Below, piece by piece: positions 27,395-37,349 of a DNA stretch of 64,000 nucleotides. Positions within the stretch are counted from its first letter, which is position 1; every line of letters begins with the position of its first letter. The position numbers and the translations under genes were made by a program. Source of the DNA: Crocinitomicaceae bacterium (lineage in GTDB: Bacteria > Bacteroidota > Bacteroidia > Flavobacteriales_D > Crocinitomicaceae); contig JADJEU010000011.1 in assembly GCA_016709005.1 (NCBI GenBank), positions 1 through 64,000 of the forward strand. The letters are read 5' to 3'. A model generated the notes under the pieces. The model made no database searches. It was not told the origin of the DNA and saw only the letters and a program-made list of their open reading frames with translations.

Positions 27395-27545
27395 AAAGTG
27401 TATTAAAACAATTTCGAAAATGAAACTGTTGAATCCGTCAAAATCTGGACATTAACTTCAAAAAAAATGTGATTGTTTTTGGGGAAGTGAGCGTGCCTGA
27501 ATAAGGACGATATAATTCAAAGATACACTAAATATATCAGGAAAC

Positions 27546-28082
27546 CTAGGATTCAACACGCCAGGCATTATCATGACCCAATGCATGATAGAGTGCGCTT
27601 ACTAAATGAAGGGTTTCGTCACGTCCTGCGCGCTGACCGGATTTTGCAGATAACCAGACTCCGGCCAGAATAACTCCTGTAATTGGAAGACACCAAATCC
27701 AATTACTTGGTTTGCCCATACTCAACTGAACGAGTCCATACATGCCACCAAAAAGGGATATCAATCCAAGCACCGCGTAAATTAAAATGAATGTCAGCCA
27801 AACCATAAACTGAGGACCAACAGTAACTCGAATGGTAGAAAGTGAAGGATCTGTTTCATGTTTTTCGACAATCACGCGAAGTTCTGGAGACCAGAAATGA
27901 CGGTGCTTGATAGGGATGTCTAAATAATATTGGTCGTATACTTTTTTGCCTTCAACCGTTTCATCTTCCCGTATAAAATTTTTTAATCGCTCAAATATTT
28001 CATCTACCGATAAAGTTGATTCTAATTTAAATCGCGGACGAATTTCACCAAAGTTGTGATGGTCTTTCCTGTTAAATGGCAT
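27546..28082 (-). CDS. Conserved membrane protein of unknown function
   Basis: A 178-residue protein. A soluble N-terminal half (about 1-95) contains FERLKNFIREDETVEGKKVY and STIRVTVGPQFMVW. It is followed by two membrane helices (about 97-118 and 132-151) and a short tail. I do not recognise the family. It stands alone between the NYN gene and a 277-bp gap (28083-28359) in which I see no feature beyond the likely promoter of the next gene. Confidence 0.7.
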   Translation of the reverse strand: MPFNRKDHHNFGEIRPRFKLESTLSVDEIFERLKNFIREDETVEGKKVYDQYYLDIPIKHRHFWSPELRVIVEKHETDPSLSTIRVTVGPQFMVWLTFILIYAVLGLISLFGGMYGLVQLSMGKPSNWIWCLPITGVILAGVWLSAKSGQRAGRDETLHLVSALYHALGHDNAWRVES

Positions 28083-28359
28083 AGCGTTTTTTTGAGTAGA
28101 GCAATGTAAAAAATCGCCATCAGCAGACCTAAAAAAATGGTATGACTTCTGTCAGGAATTAAAATTTTGGACGAATTATTTGAGTTGTGCTTTAATGAAT
28201 TGATACATCAAGCATTCTCAACAATCGATTCAGATCAGGGATTGTATACAAAGTGTTGATTCTTAATTAAACAGAGCGATTTAGAAATGAAGTCAAATAC
28301 ATTTATCCTTAGTACATTCGGATTGATTTTTAGACAGAAAAATTTCCAAAATTTAAAAT

Positions 28360-30846
28360 ATGATAAAGGCATTTTTAATTTTTTCGATTGCGCTTTTTGC
28401 GACAATATCTTTTGCGCAACCAACATCATGGCAAAACAAAGGGATTGGTGGAGGCGGTGCACTTTTTGCTCCAAGTATCAGCCCAAACAATGCCAGTGAA
28501 ATTTATTTGCAGTGCGATATGACTGAAGTTTTTCACACAACAAATTTGGGTACAACATGGGATCAGGTTCACTACAAAGAATTGATTTCAACAGGTGGAC
28601 AACATACCGTGGAATTTACCAGTGATCCGAATATTCTTTACACTGTGAATCTTGATTTTTTGACCGATGAGCGTTTTCCAGTAATGAGTATTGATGGTGG
28701 CGATACATGGTCGCCACTAGCCGCTGATCCAACAGGTGCTGATGCCTGGTTTATTTCAGCAGATCCAAATTCAACCAATCGTATTTTAATTTCATCTTAC
28801 ACTGAACTATTTATTTCTACAAATGGCGGAACCAGTTTTCAATCGGCTTATGATTTGGGTTCTGATTTTTTAATCTCTGGTGTGTTCTGGAAGGGAGATT
28901 CCATTTTTGTCGGAACTAATATTGGTTTGCTCGTTTCTACTGATGGCGGTGCCAATTTTAACATCGATGCGACTAGCGGAATTCCTGCTGGTGAAGGCTT
29001 CATTAGTTTTACCGGAGCCAATGATGGCGCAATAACCAGATTGATGGGAACGACTGCCGATCAAGGTGATTTATATCCTGGAGTCAATGCATTAGACATT
29101 GGTGTTTATTCTTCAACAATCAAAATGGATTATGGTATTTCAAATTGGACAAATGCAACAAGTGGTTTTGATGTGGATCATGATTTTTTTATCATCGCAT
29201 CTTCACTTTATGACATTACTACTTTTTATATCGGTGGTACTGACAACAACACAAGTTATCCAGTCATCTATAAAACAACAGACGGCGGCGCAAACTGGAA
29301 TGAGGTTTTTCTAACCACCAACAATCAAAATATTATTACCGGTTACAGCGGTTATGGTGGTGATGAAGATTGGTATTACGGTGAAATAGTTTTTGGTTTG
29401 GATGTTGCACCCAATGATGTGAATACCGTAATTTTTACAGATTTTGGTTTTGCGCACATTACTTCAAATGGAGGAACATCCTGGAAACAAGCTTATGTTG
29501 CAACGGCTGATCAAAATCCTGCCGGCAGCGCTACGCCAGAAGATCTTTCTTATGGAAGCAATGGTTTGGAAAATACGTCGTGCTGGAATATTCATTGGAA
29601 AGATCAGAATAACCTCTTTGCAAGTTATACGGATATCACCGCTACACGCAGCACAGATTCTGGAGACTCATGGGCTTTTGATTTTACAGGAATAAATTAC
29701 AATACCGTTTATCATGTTATTGAACATCCAACTTCTGGCAGATTGTATGCTGCTGTTTCAAGTGTACATGATTTATATCAAAGCACCTATTTAACCGATG
29801 CACAAATTAATGGCGGAACAGGTGCTATTCTTTATTCAGATGACAATGGTGTGACATGGCAAATGCTGCACAATTTTTCACATCCGGTTATTTGGTTAGC
29901 GATTGATCCCAATGATGAAACAATCATGTACGCAAGTATTGTTCACAGCACTGCAGGCGGAATTTTCAGGACGGATAATTTAGAAACTGGTGCAGCTTCT
30001 GTTTGGACAAATACAACTGCGCCGCCAAGAACAGAAGGACATCCGTATAATGTTTTTGTTTTAGAAGATGGAACAGTTGTTTCAACCTGGTGTGGAAGAA
30101 GAGCTCCGGGTTTTACGACAAGTTCAGGTGTGTTTACAAGCGATGATCAAGGCGCAACATGGAGTGATGTTTCATTGAACGATGACATGTATTACTGGAC
30201 TAAAGACATCACAATCGATCCAAATGATGCAACACAAAACACCTGGTATGTTTCTGTTTTTAGCGGATGGGGTGGTGCTGCCTATGACAAAGGCGGACTC
30301 TATAAAACTACTGATCGCGGTTTGACATGGAGCTTGTTTGTTGATTTGTATCGCGTAGAATCTGCAGCCGTAAATCCACAAGATGCAGATGAAATTTATA
30401 TCTCAACAGAAAATGAAGGACTTTGGTACACGAGCAATGCAACTGCAATTTCACCCACTTTTGTGCAATTGGATGAATATGTTTTTCAGCATCCGATGCG
30501 TATTTTTTATGACCCTTTTAACAACGATAATGTTTGGGTAACCAGTTTTGGAAATGGAATCAAAATGGGGTCAACGGCTCCAAATACAAGTGGTGTTTCA
30601 GAAATTGAGTCAGCGTCGTTGACTGTTTTTCCAAATCCGTCAAATGGAAAAATTAGTTTGACTTCAAGCTTTGAAATGAAATCTGTTCAGGTTTATGATC
30701 TATCCAACAGACTCTTATTTTCGAGTGTACTGAGCGATCAAAATAAAGTAGAAATCGACCTTGAATTTTTACCGGCAGGAATCTATTTTATTCAGGTGAC
30801 TGACAATGAAGGAGCGCTTTCTGCTGTTAAGTTGGTGATTGATTAG
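28360..30846 (+). CDS. Secreted BNR/Asp-box beta-propeller protein with T9SS sorting domain
   Basis: An 828-residue exported protein. A signal peptide (about 1-20, ending TISFAQ) precedes many Asp-box repeats of the S-x-DGG-x-W kind (SIDGGDTWS, STNGGTSFQ, TTDGGANWN, TSNGGTSWK, SDDNGVTWQ, TTDRGLTWS). These build one or two beta-propellers like those of sortilin-type proteins and GH74 or sialidase families. The last 75 residues are a type A T9SS sorting domain, from VFPNPSNGKISL to AGIYFIQVTDNEG. It is secreted or surface-attached through T9SS. Enzyme activity cannot be assigned. Confidence 0.9.
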   Translation: MIKAFLIFSIALFATISFAQPTSWQNKGIGGGGALFAPSISPNNASEIYLQCDMTEVFHTTNLGTTWDQVHYKELISTGGQHTVEFTSDPNILYTVNLDFLTDERFPVMSIDGGDTWSPLAADPTGADAWFISADPNSTNRILISSYTELFISTNGGTSFQSAYDLGSDFLISGVFWKGDSIFVGTNIGLLVSTDGGANFNIDATSGIPAGEGFISFTGANDGAITRLMGTTADQGDLYPGVNALDIGVYSSTIKMDYGISNWTNATSGFDVDHDFFIIASSLYDITTFYIGGTDNNTSYPVIYKTTDGGANWNEVFLTTNNQNIITGYSGYGGDEDWYYGEIVFGLDVAPNDVNTVIFTDFGFAHITSNGGTSWKQAYVATADQNPAGSATPEDLSYGSNGLENTSCWNIHWKDQNNLFASYTDITATRSTDSGDSWAFDFTGINYNTVYHVIEHPTSGRLYAAVSSVHDLYQSTYLTDAQINGGTGAILYSDDNGVTWQMLHNFSHPVIWLAIDPNDETIMYASIVHSTAGGIFRTDNLETGAASVWTNTTAPPRTEGHPYNVFVLEDGTVVSTWCGRRAPGFTTSSGVFTSDDQGATWSDVSLNDDMYYWTKDITIDPNDATQNTWYVSVFSGWGGAAYDKGGLYKTTDRGLTWSLFVDLYRVESAAVNPQDADEIYISTENEGLWYTSNATAISPTFVQLDEYVFQHPMRIFYDPFNNDNVWVTSFGNGIKMGSTAPNTSGVSEIESASLTVFPNPSNGKISLTSSFEMKSVQVYDLSNRLLFSSVLSDQNKVEIDLEFLPAGIYFIQVTDNEGALSAVKLVID

Positions 30847-30979
30847 AGATCATAAGTTCATGCTTACAAACAGAAAACGGTTCATACTGAACTGTTGTGA
30901 CTAAAATCCCGAATTTGGAATTTAGTATCTTCGCCCTATCTCGATATAATTTAAGATAACTAAACCCAATCTTCTTTGT

Positions 30980-33145
30980 ATGAAATCACTCTGGATTTTA
31001 ATTGCCGGTATCAGTTTTCTATTCACCTCATGCGGAGGATCTGACGATGGAACTTCAGATCAGGATTCAATTGCAGCACCCATCGCAAAAAAGGAAGAAC
31101 ATATTTTTACAGAGCACGGCAACAAACGAATCGACAATTATCATTGGATGCGTTTGACGGATGATCAAAAAAATGCAACTACTCCGGATGCTCAAACTCA
31201 AGATGTTCTGGATTATCTGAATGCAGAAAATGATTATCTGAAAAAGAAAATGTCACACACCGAAGTTCTGCAGGAAAAACTATACAATGAAATGGTGGCT
31301 CGCATTGATCCAAATGATGCATCAGTTCCGGTTACAGAAAATGGATACAGTTATTATGACCGTTTTGAGGCTGATCAGGATTATGGTTTGTATTGCAGAA
31401 AAAAACTTACCGATAGTACCGAAGAAATTATTTTAAACGGACCAGAATTAGGAAAAGACTTAGCTTATTTTGACATCGGTGGTTATCAGGTGAGCCCTGA
31501 CAACACTATAATTTGCTACGGCATCGACACCGTTTCAAGAAGAAATTATACACTCTATTTTAAAGATCTTGCTACTGGAAAAATTTTTGATGATCGCATT
31601 GAAAATACTGTTGGTAATGCTGTTTGGGCCAATGACAATAAAACAGTTTTTTATACTAAACGTGATCCTCAAACTTTGCGTGATTGTTACATCTACAGAC
31701 ATGTATTGGGTACAGATTCAAAATCAGATGTGCTTGTTTATGAAGAAAAGGATGAAACTTTCAGTTGCGAGGTGTATCGCTCAAAATCCAAAAACTATTT
31801 GATGATTGTCTCTTATCAAACGATGTCAACGGAGTATCGTTTTTTAGATGCCAATAACCCAACGGCTGAATGGAAAGTTGTTCAACCGCGCATTCGTGGA
31901 TTGGAGTATCGCGTAGTGGATTTTGGAACTGATTTTTACGTCGTAACCAATCACGAGGCAAAAAATTTCAGGTTGATGAAAACTCCAATTGCAAAAAGCA
32001 CAAAAGAAAATTGGGTTGAGGTAATTGCACATCGTGAAGATGTTATGCTGGAAGGAATAGAAATTTTTCAGGACTATCTCGTAGTATCTGAGCGCAAGAA
32101 CGGTGTAACACAGCAACGCATCATCAAGTGGGCAGATAAGTCAGAGCATTATATCGAATTTACCGAGCCGGCATATTTCAGTTATTGTCATGACAATTTA
32201 GATTTTAATACTACAAAATTGCGATACAGTTATTCTTCTCTCACAACTCCTTTTACCATTTATGAATACGATATGGCTACAAAAGAAAAGGTAGTTTTGA
32301 AAGCAGATAAAATCATTGACAAAAACTTTAAACCTGAGAACTATACTTCGGAAAGAATTTACGCAGAAGCTGCAGATGGGACCATGATTCCAATCTCTTT
32401 AGTTTATAAAAAAGGATTAGAAAAAAATGGAAAAAATCCTTTGCTTTTATATGCTTACGGATCATACGGCGCTAATACAGAGCCGTATTTCAGTATGCAC
32501 AGATTGAGTTTATTGGACAGGGGTTTTGTTTATGCGATTGCACACGTGCGCGGTGGTCAGGAAATGGGAAGACAATGGTATGAAGACGGCAAGTTGCTGA
32601 AGAAAAAAAATACGTTTACTGATTTTATTGATTGCGCAGAATATTTAATTGAACAGAAATATACGAGCAGCAATCATCTCTATGCAGACGGCGCAAGTGC
32701 CGGTGGATTGTTGATGGGAGCAATCGTAAACATGCGACCGGATTTGTGGAATGGTGTAATCGCCGGAGTTCCTTTTGTCGATGTTATTTCTACTATGTGG
32801 GATGAAACTATTCCGCTTACAACAAGTGAATTTGATGAATGGGGAAATCCAAAAGATAAAACCTTCTATGATTATATGTTGTCTTATTCACCTTATGATA
32901 ATGTTCAGGCAAAAGATTATCCAAATATGTTGGTGACAACAGGATACTGGGATAGTCAGGTACAATATTGGGAGCCTGCAAAATGGGTTGCAAAATTGCG
33001 TGAAATGAAAACAGATAAAAATCTTTTATTGCTCAGCTGCAACATGGAAGTTGGTCACGGTGGAGCTTCTGGTAGATTTCAACGTTACAAAGAAGTTGCA
33101 CTCGAATATGCTTTCCTGCTTAGTTTGGAAGGGATAAAGGAGTAG
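30980..33145 (+). CDS. S9A prolyl-oligopeptidase-family lipoprotein (oligopeptidase B-like)
   Basis: A 721-residue serine peptidase. The N-terminus has a lipobox (FLFTSC). The residues after the Cys (GGSDDG) are acidic, like the Bacteroidota surface-export signal, so the protein may face outward. A seven-bladed propeller (about 50-440) is followed by an alpha/beta hydrolase domain with Ser573 in DGASAGGLLMG, Asp in TGYWDSQVQYWEP and His in EVGHGGASGRF. All triad residues are present. PtrB-like enzymes cleave short peptides after basic residues (family knowledge). Its last 26 bases overlap the end of the convergent marC gene. Confidence 0.92.
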   Translation: MKSLWILIAGISFLFTSCGGSDDGTSDQDSIAAPIAKKEEHIFTEHGNKRIDNYHWMRLTDDQKNATTPDAQTQDVLDYLNAENDYLKKKMSHTEVLQEKLYNEMVARIDPNDASVPVTENGYSYYDRFEADQDYGLYCRKKLTDSTEEIILNGPELGKDLAYFDIGGYQVSPDNTIICYGIDTVSRRNYTLYFKDLATGKIFDDRIENTVGNAVWANDNKTVFYTKRDPQTLRDCYIYRHVLGTDSKSDVLVYEEKDETFSCEVYRSKSKNYLMIVSYQTMSTEYRFLDANNPTAEWKVVQPRIRGLEYRVVDFGTDFYVVTNHEAKNFRLMKTPIAKSTKENWVEVIAHREDVMLEGIEIFQDYLVVSERKNGVTQQRIIKWADKSEHYIEFTEPAYFSYCHDNLDFNTTKLRYSYSSLTTPFTIYEYDMATKEKVVLKADKIIDKNFKPENYTSERIYAEAADGTMIPISLVYKKGLEKNGKNPLLLYAYGSYGANTEPYFSMHRLSLLDRGFVYAIAHVRGGQEMGRQWYEDGKLLKKKNTFTDFIDCAEYLIEQKYTSSNHLYADGASAGGLLMGAIVNMRPDLWNGVIAGVPFVDVISTMWDETIPLTTSEFDEWGNPKDKTFYDYMLSYSPYDNVQAKDYPNMLVTTGYWDSQVQYWEPAKWVAKLREMKTDKNLLLLSCNMEVGHGGASGRFQRYKEVALEYAFLLSLEGIKE

Positions 33146-33786
33146 CATTCATATTCAAGGTAACGCTTTGAAGGATCACTATAATAGATGAGATTATATA
33201 TTCAACTCCTATTGCGATTACGATAAAGCCAATTATTCGAGATAAGCCGTTAATTCCTGATGCACCCATTATTCTCACAATCAAGTGTGAACTTCTGAGA
33301 ATAAAATAAATGCAAATGGTTGTGAAAAGCATCGCTGCATAACAATACAATTACTTCATTTGTTCCGGTATATTCTTGATTGTAAGCAATCAGTAATGAA
33401 ATTGTTCCAGGACCAGCAAGCATTGGAATTGCAAGTGGAGTTAGGGAGATTGCTGATCGCGTTGCCATATCAATTTTTACTTTGCGTTTTTCAAGTCCTT
33501 TGTGCTCGTTAAATTTTCCGGTGAGTAACGCAAATCCAGATGATGCGATAATTAGTCCGCCTGCAATTTTGAGTGACACTAAACTGATTCCAAAAAATGA
33601 AAGTAAATACTGACCAAGAAAGAAAGAGAGTATCAGGATAATGAAAACATTTATTGCTGCGCGAAGTGCAATTAATGCGCGTGCATTTTGATCCAGATCT
33701 TGTGTGAGTCCAACAAGAACAGGAACAGTACCAAGCGGGTTCATTACTGAGAAAAGTGCTCCAAATGAAATTAGAAAAAGTGTCAT
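33120..33786 (-). CDS. MarC-family membrane protein, broken by one frameshift
   Basis: An integral membrane protein of about 221 residues with six helices. The first part (MTLFLISFGALFSVMNPLG ... TPLAIPMLAGPGTISLLIAYN) is typical MarC. The frame then changes near 33339-33346 (...NEVIVL|YAAMLFTTICIYFILRSS...) and continues to a stop at 33120, with GASGINGLSRIIGFIVIAIG as the last helix. Removing one base mends it. The homopolymer here is short (TT), so this break is less typical of a run-length error than the others. The role of MarC proteins is unclear. The end overlaps the convergent peptidase gene. Confidence 0.87.
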
Positions 33787-34037
33787 GATTTTTTTTTTTG
33801 CAAAGGTCTCTTACAAATTCTGATGTTGTGATTAAGGCTTGATTAAGCCAATACTAAATAATAGAGCTTGCGGAACTATCTGACTTGTTTGGTTGGAGAA
33901 AAGATTTTACCAGCTAAACATTGAGCAATAGAAAAAGTCAAGTTCACTATTGGTTTGAATTTGGGTTATTCGGATTGTTCTATGTGATCAAACAGAAAAA
34001 AAGGAATAACTTAGAGTAATCAAAACAAAGCATAAAC

Positions 34038-35432
34038 ATGAAAAATTTATTTTTAATAGCTGCGCTTCTTACATTTTCAACGACTGATATTAGTGCACAG
34101 TCCTCCGGAAATTCCCTTCAGTTTGATGGTACTGGTGACTATGTGACGATGAACTTGCCAACAGTTTTTTCAGATATAGCGAATAATGATTTCTCAGTTG
34201 AAACGTGGGTGAAACCGAATGGAAGCACAACGCAACGAATATTTTTTGCTCAGTTCAGTGCAGCAAGTTTTGCATCGATATTATTGAATGGTTCAAATCA
34301 GCCTTATGTTTATGTGAGCGACGGAACCACAAATTATGGCCTTAATCTGGCAACAGGATTAACAAGCGGTGTTTGGTCGCATCTGGCGTTTACCTGGGAG
34401 GCATCAACTCAACAGATTTTAATTTATGTGAACGGTGTGCTACAAACTACTGGTGCCGGAGGATCTTCGTCAACAGGGTCAAGCGGAATAATGACAATTG
34501 GAAGTAAAACAGATGGCACACAGAATTTAAATGCTGAACTTGATGAATTCAGAGTTTGGGATATTGTTTTAAGTCAATGTCAGTTACAGGCTGGTATGAA
34601 TTCAGAATATACATTGTCACAGACCGGGCTGGTAGCCTACTATAATTTCAATCAAGGTGTCGCTGCGGGCTCAAATGCAGGAGTTACATCCTTACCTGAC
34701 TTTACAACCAATTATAATGGCACATTGACGAATTTTGCACTTTCCGGCACCTCCTCAAACTGGCTTGCCTCTTTAGCTGATATTACAACTGTGAATCAAT
34801 CCTCTACCATCCTGGGATCAACTGAAACAATTGTTACATGTGATTTCGATTATTTGTGGTCAGCTAATAGCACAACCTATACAACTAGCGGAACCTATAT
34901 GACAACGCTTGCGACTGTTGTTAACGGATGCGATTCTATTGTAACCCTCGATTTAACGTTTAATACGGTAAACAGTGGCGCTGCACAAAGTGGTTTCACA
35001 TTGACCGCCGATGCCGTTGGTGCTTCTTATCAATGGTTGGATTGTAATAACGCATATGCCGAAATCTCAGCGCAAACAAGTCAAATTTTTACACCTGTTT
35101 CAGATGGCAATTATGCTGTGGAAGTGACAGAAAATGGCTGCACTGATACTTCATCTTGCTTTACTATTGCCGGAATTGGATGGAATGAAAATAGCCAATC
35201 AGGTTTCTCAGTTTATCCAAATCCAACTTCTGGAAATGTTACTGTTATGATTGGCAAATCAGAATCAGAAACAATTTTAAGAATCAGAAACATGGAGGGA
35301 AAATTGGTTCAGGAAATTTTGCTCATTGATCAGAATCTTGTTTCGCTTGATTTGCCTGAAGTTTCCGGCATCTATTTTGTGGAAATTATTTCGGACAAAT
35401 ATTCACAAGTTTTCAAAGTGACGAAAAATTAG
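34038..35432 (+). CDS. Secreted LamG-domain protein with T9SS sorting domain
   Basis: A 464-residue exported protein. The signal peptide ends near TTDISAQ. A LamG/concanavalin-like jelly roll (about 25-200) shows LQFDGTGDYVTM, FSVETWVKP, GVWSHLAFTWE and LDEFRVWD. A middle stretch (about 245-375) resembles SprB-like Bacteroidota repeats (CDSIVTLDLTFN, YQWLDCNN, VEVTENGCTD). It ends in a type A T9SS sorting domain (VYPNPTSGNVTVMIG to SGIYFVEIISDKYS). It is probably a surface adhesin or glycan-binding protein. The 251-bp gap upstream holds no recognisable element. Confidence 0.9.
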   Translation: MKNLFLIAALLTFSTTDISAQSSGNSLQFDGTGDYVTMNLPTVFSDIANNDFSVETWVKPNGSTTQRIFFAQFSAASFASILLNGSNQPYVYVSDGTTNYGLNLATGLTSGVWSHLAFTWEASTQQILIYVNGVLQTTGAGGSSSTGSSGIMTIGSKTDGTQNLNAELDEFRVWDIVLSQCQLQAGMNSEYTLSQTGLVAYYNFNQGVAAGSNAGVTSLPDFTTNYNGTLTNFALSGTSSNWLASLADITTVNQSSTILGSTETIVTCDFDYLWSANSTTYTTSGTYMTTLATVVNGCDSIVTLDLTFNTVNSGAAQSGFTLTADAVGASYQWLDCNNAYAEISAQTSQIFTPVSDGNYAVEVTENGCTDTSSCFTIAGIGWNENSQSGFSVYPNPTSGNVTVMIGKSESETILRIRNMEGKLVQEILLIDQNLVSLDLPEVSGIYFVEIISDKYSQVFKVTKN

Positions 35433-35434
35433 AG

Positions 35435-35824
35435 GTGAAAGTATTTTTTTTTGTTCTTGGAATATTGATTTTCGTTTCGGCTAATTCAAGCTTCGGTCAA
35501 GAAGATAGTTTTGATTGTGGTAAGTTTTTGACAGGGACATTCAGATATGAGGAAGAGCCTTATACAAAGGTTTTGATTCATCGGACAGAAACGAAACAAA
35601 TTGAATCTATTCCTTCGACAGGATCAAAGACGACTTTTAAAATCGTATGGAACAGTGCCTGTGAATATGATTTAATATTTGTGAAATCGAATCGGCCAAC
35701 AAACTTCAAAAAGGGAGAGATCATACAAGTAAAAATTGTAGAAGTTGAGGACGACAGTTATATTTATGAAGCATACTGCCGCGGAACTAAAAGCAGTTTT
35801 ACCATTCGAAAAGTTTCCGAATAA
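35435..35824 (+). CDS. Small exported protein of unknown function
   Basis: A 129-residue protein starting at GTG 35435, two bases after the preceding stop. A signal peptide (VFFFVLGILIFVSANSSFGQ) is followed by a compact beta-rich domain with CGKFLTGTFRY, KTTFKIVWNSACEYDLIF and YIYEAYCRGTKSSFTIRK. The pattern (an f-KI-W-x-x-C-x-Y core) recurs in small Bacteroidota exported proteins of unknown role. It is co-directional with the LamG protein and probably in the same transcript. Confidence 0.72.
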   Translation: MKVFFFVLGILIFVSANSSFGQEDSFDCGKFLTGTFRYEEEPYTKVLIHRTETKQIESIPSTGSKTTFKIVWNSACEYDLIFVKSNRPTNFKKGEIIQVKIVEVEDDSYIYEAYCRGTKSSFTIRKVSE

Positions 35825-36006
35825 AAATTGAGTAGCTGCTCTTCGAATCCATAACTCCAACTATTATCGTACCTTTGTCTCACTTAGCAGGAAAAGAAAT
35901 TTTTCCCTTTCTAAAATTGATACTGTCTATTCGCATCTCACTTGTGTGACAAGTACGCTAGATGTGCTTACCCCGCCTCAATCTGAGAGTTACTTAAGTT
36001 CAGTGT

Positions 36007-36381
36007 ATGGCATTTTCCAGAACAAAAGCAGTAGAATATATTCGTGCAACAGCCAAATCAACAAATTCTGTCGATCTTAAAATTCAAGCTAAAGATTTCA
36101 AAAAGCCGGATGGTTATGCAATCCGATATTCTGGATTTAAGCGCGGAATTTTTAATCCAGATGCTATCATGGAATATGAGGGCAAGAAAGATTTTTATTC
36201 GGTTGAAGAAGATCTTGCTCGAGCAGATGTTTCTGAAAAACTGTATAAATGGATCTTGTTCAGTATGGAAGCAAAAAAAGCAAAAGGTAAATTGGTTTTA
36301 ATTGTTCCTGCCGGCAAAGAAGCTGAGTTTAATACCATGCTGGACTGGAAACAAATTGATGCAGAGGTTGTAGGTGTATAG
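36007..36381 (+). CDS. Conserved hypothetical protein
   Basis: A 124-residue soluble, Lys-rich protein (FSRTKAVEYIRATAKSTNSV ... KLVLIVPAGKEAEFNTMLD). It has no signal peptide, membrane segment or motif I recognise, and looks like a small alpha/beta cytoplasmic domain. A TACCTTTG -7-like box lies at 35870-35877, within the 182-bp upstream gap, which supports expression from its own promoter. Neighbours on both sides are unrelated secreted proteins. Confidence 0.7.
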   Translation: MAFSRTKAVEYIRATAKSTNSVDLKIQAKDFKKPDGYAIRYSGFKRGIFNPDAIMEYEGKKDFYSVEEDLARADVSEKLYKWILFSMEAKKAKGKLVLIVPAGKEAEFNTMLDWKQIDAEVVGV

Positions 36382-36548
36382 GCTTTTAGTTTGAATACAT
36401 TTGCCTTCTACACATTGATGTCACTGTTGTCGGATTCGTGTTAAAATTCTTCAAATAATAAGTGATTCCATCTCATTTGTCTTGAAAATGAGCCCAATTC
36501 TTTTGAATCATTATCTTTGTGCGTAGAAGCCTAATATGACTCAATTGC

Positions 36549-37325
36549 ATGAAGAAATTCTTTAAATTTTTAATCAGCAAACAATACCTTAAACACATAC
36601 TGCTGATTGTGGGTGTTTGGATTTTAATCATTTTGATTGAAAGCTGGTATCTTAAAAGTCATACAAATTTTGGCGAGCAAATACCGGTACCATCTTTTTA
36701 TAAAATTCACGCGGATGATTTGGATGAGTTTGTTGCCGGAAAAGACATTCAATACGAAATTAAAGACTCGGTATATCTTGATGATTGGCCAAAAGGAACC
36801 GTGTGCTGGCAATATCCGCGACCAACTGATTCAACGGGCATGTACGTAAAATCAGGCAGAAAAATTCAACTTTCCGTCGTTCCTCTTTCTGCAAAAATGT
36901 TGTCTATGCCTAAAGTAGTTGATATGTCAAAGCGTATGGCAGAGACAACGCTGAACTCACTTGGATTCAGAACAACAGTTTCTTACAAACCGGCCCCCGA
37001 AGGAAAAGATTTTGTCCTGGCACAGCTTTTTAATGGTCAGCCAATTGCACCGGGAACGCCAATTCAAAAAGGGAGCAGAATTGAATTGGTTGTAGCTAAA
37101 GGTAATACTGGAGAAACAACACCACTTCCAAATTTGGTAGGCCTCACAATAATTCAAGCACAAGAGCGTTTACAGAATCTGACCTTGATACTTTCTCCGC
37201 AATGTGATAATTGTGCTTCTGAAGCTGATTTTGCAAATGCGGTAGTAACGAGTCAGAGTCCGGCTGGTGGAGAAGGGGTGAATGTAGCAGCAGGATCCAC
37301 AATAACAGTTTGGGCAACCAAATAA
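36549..37325 (+). CDS. PASTA-domain membrane protein
   Basis: A 258-residue protein with a single N-terminal membrane helix (about 15-31) and a periplasmic part of three PASTA domains (about 45-115, 118-185 and 188-258; the last contains LVGLTIIQAQERL and VVTSQSPAGGEGV). There is no kinase domain, unlike the PASTA kinases of Gram-positives. PASTA domains bind cell-wall muropeptides or division proteins in other systems. Here this is only inference. TATCTTTG at 36512-36519 is a likely -7 box. A T9SS cargo gene and an RluD-like gene follow, 24 bp and no gap apart. Confidence 0.88.
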   Translation: MKKFFKFLISKQYLKHILLIVGVWILIILIESWYLKSHTNFGEQIPVPSFYKIHADDLDEFVAGKDIQYEIKDSVYLDDWPKGTVCWQYPRPTDSTGMYVKSGRKIQLSVVPLSAKMLSMPKVVDMSKRMAETTLNSLGFRTTVSYKPAPEGKDFVLAQLFNGQPIAPGTPIQKGSRIELVVAKGNTGETTPLPNLVGLTIIQAQERLQNLTLILSPQCDNCASEADFANAVVTSQSPAGGEGVNVAAGSTITVWATK

Positions 37326-37349
37326 TAGTTTGACTGTAGATAACTTGAA

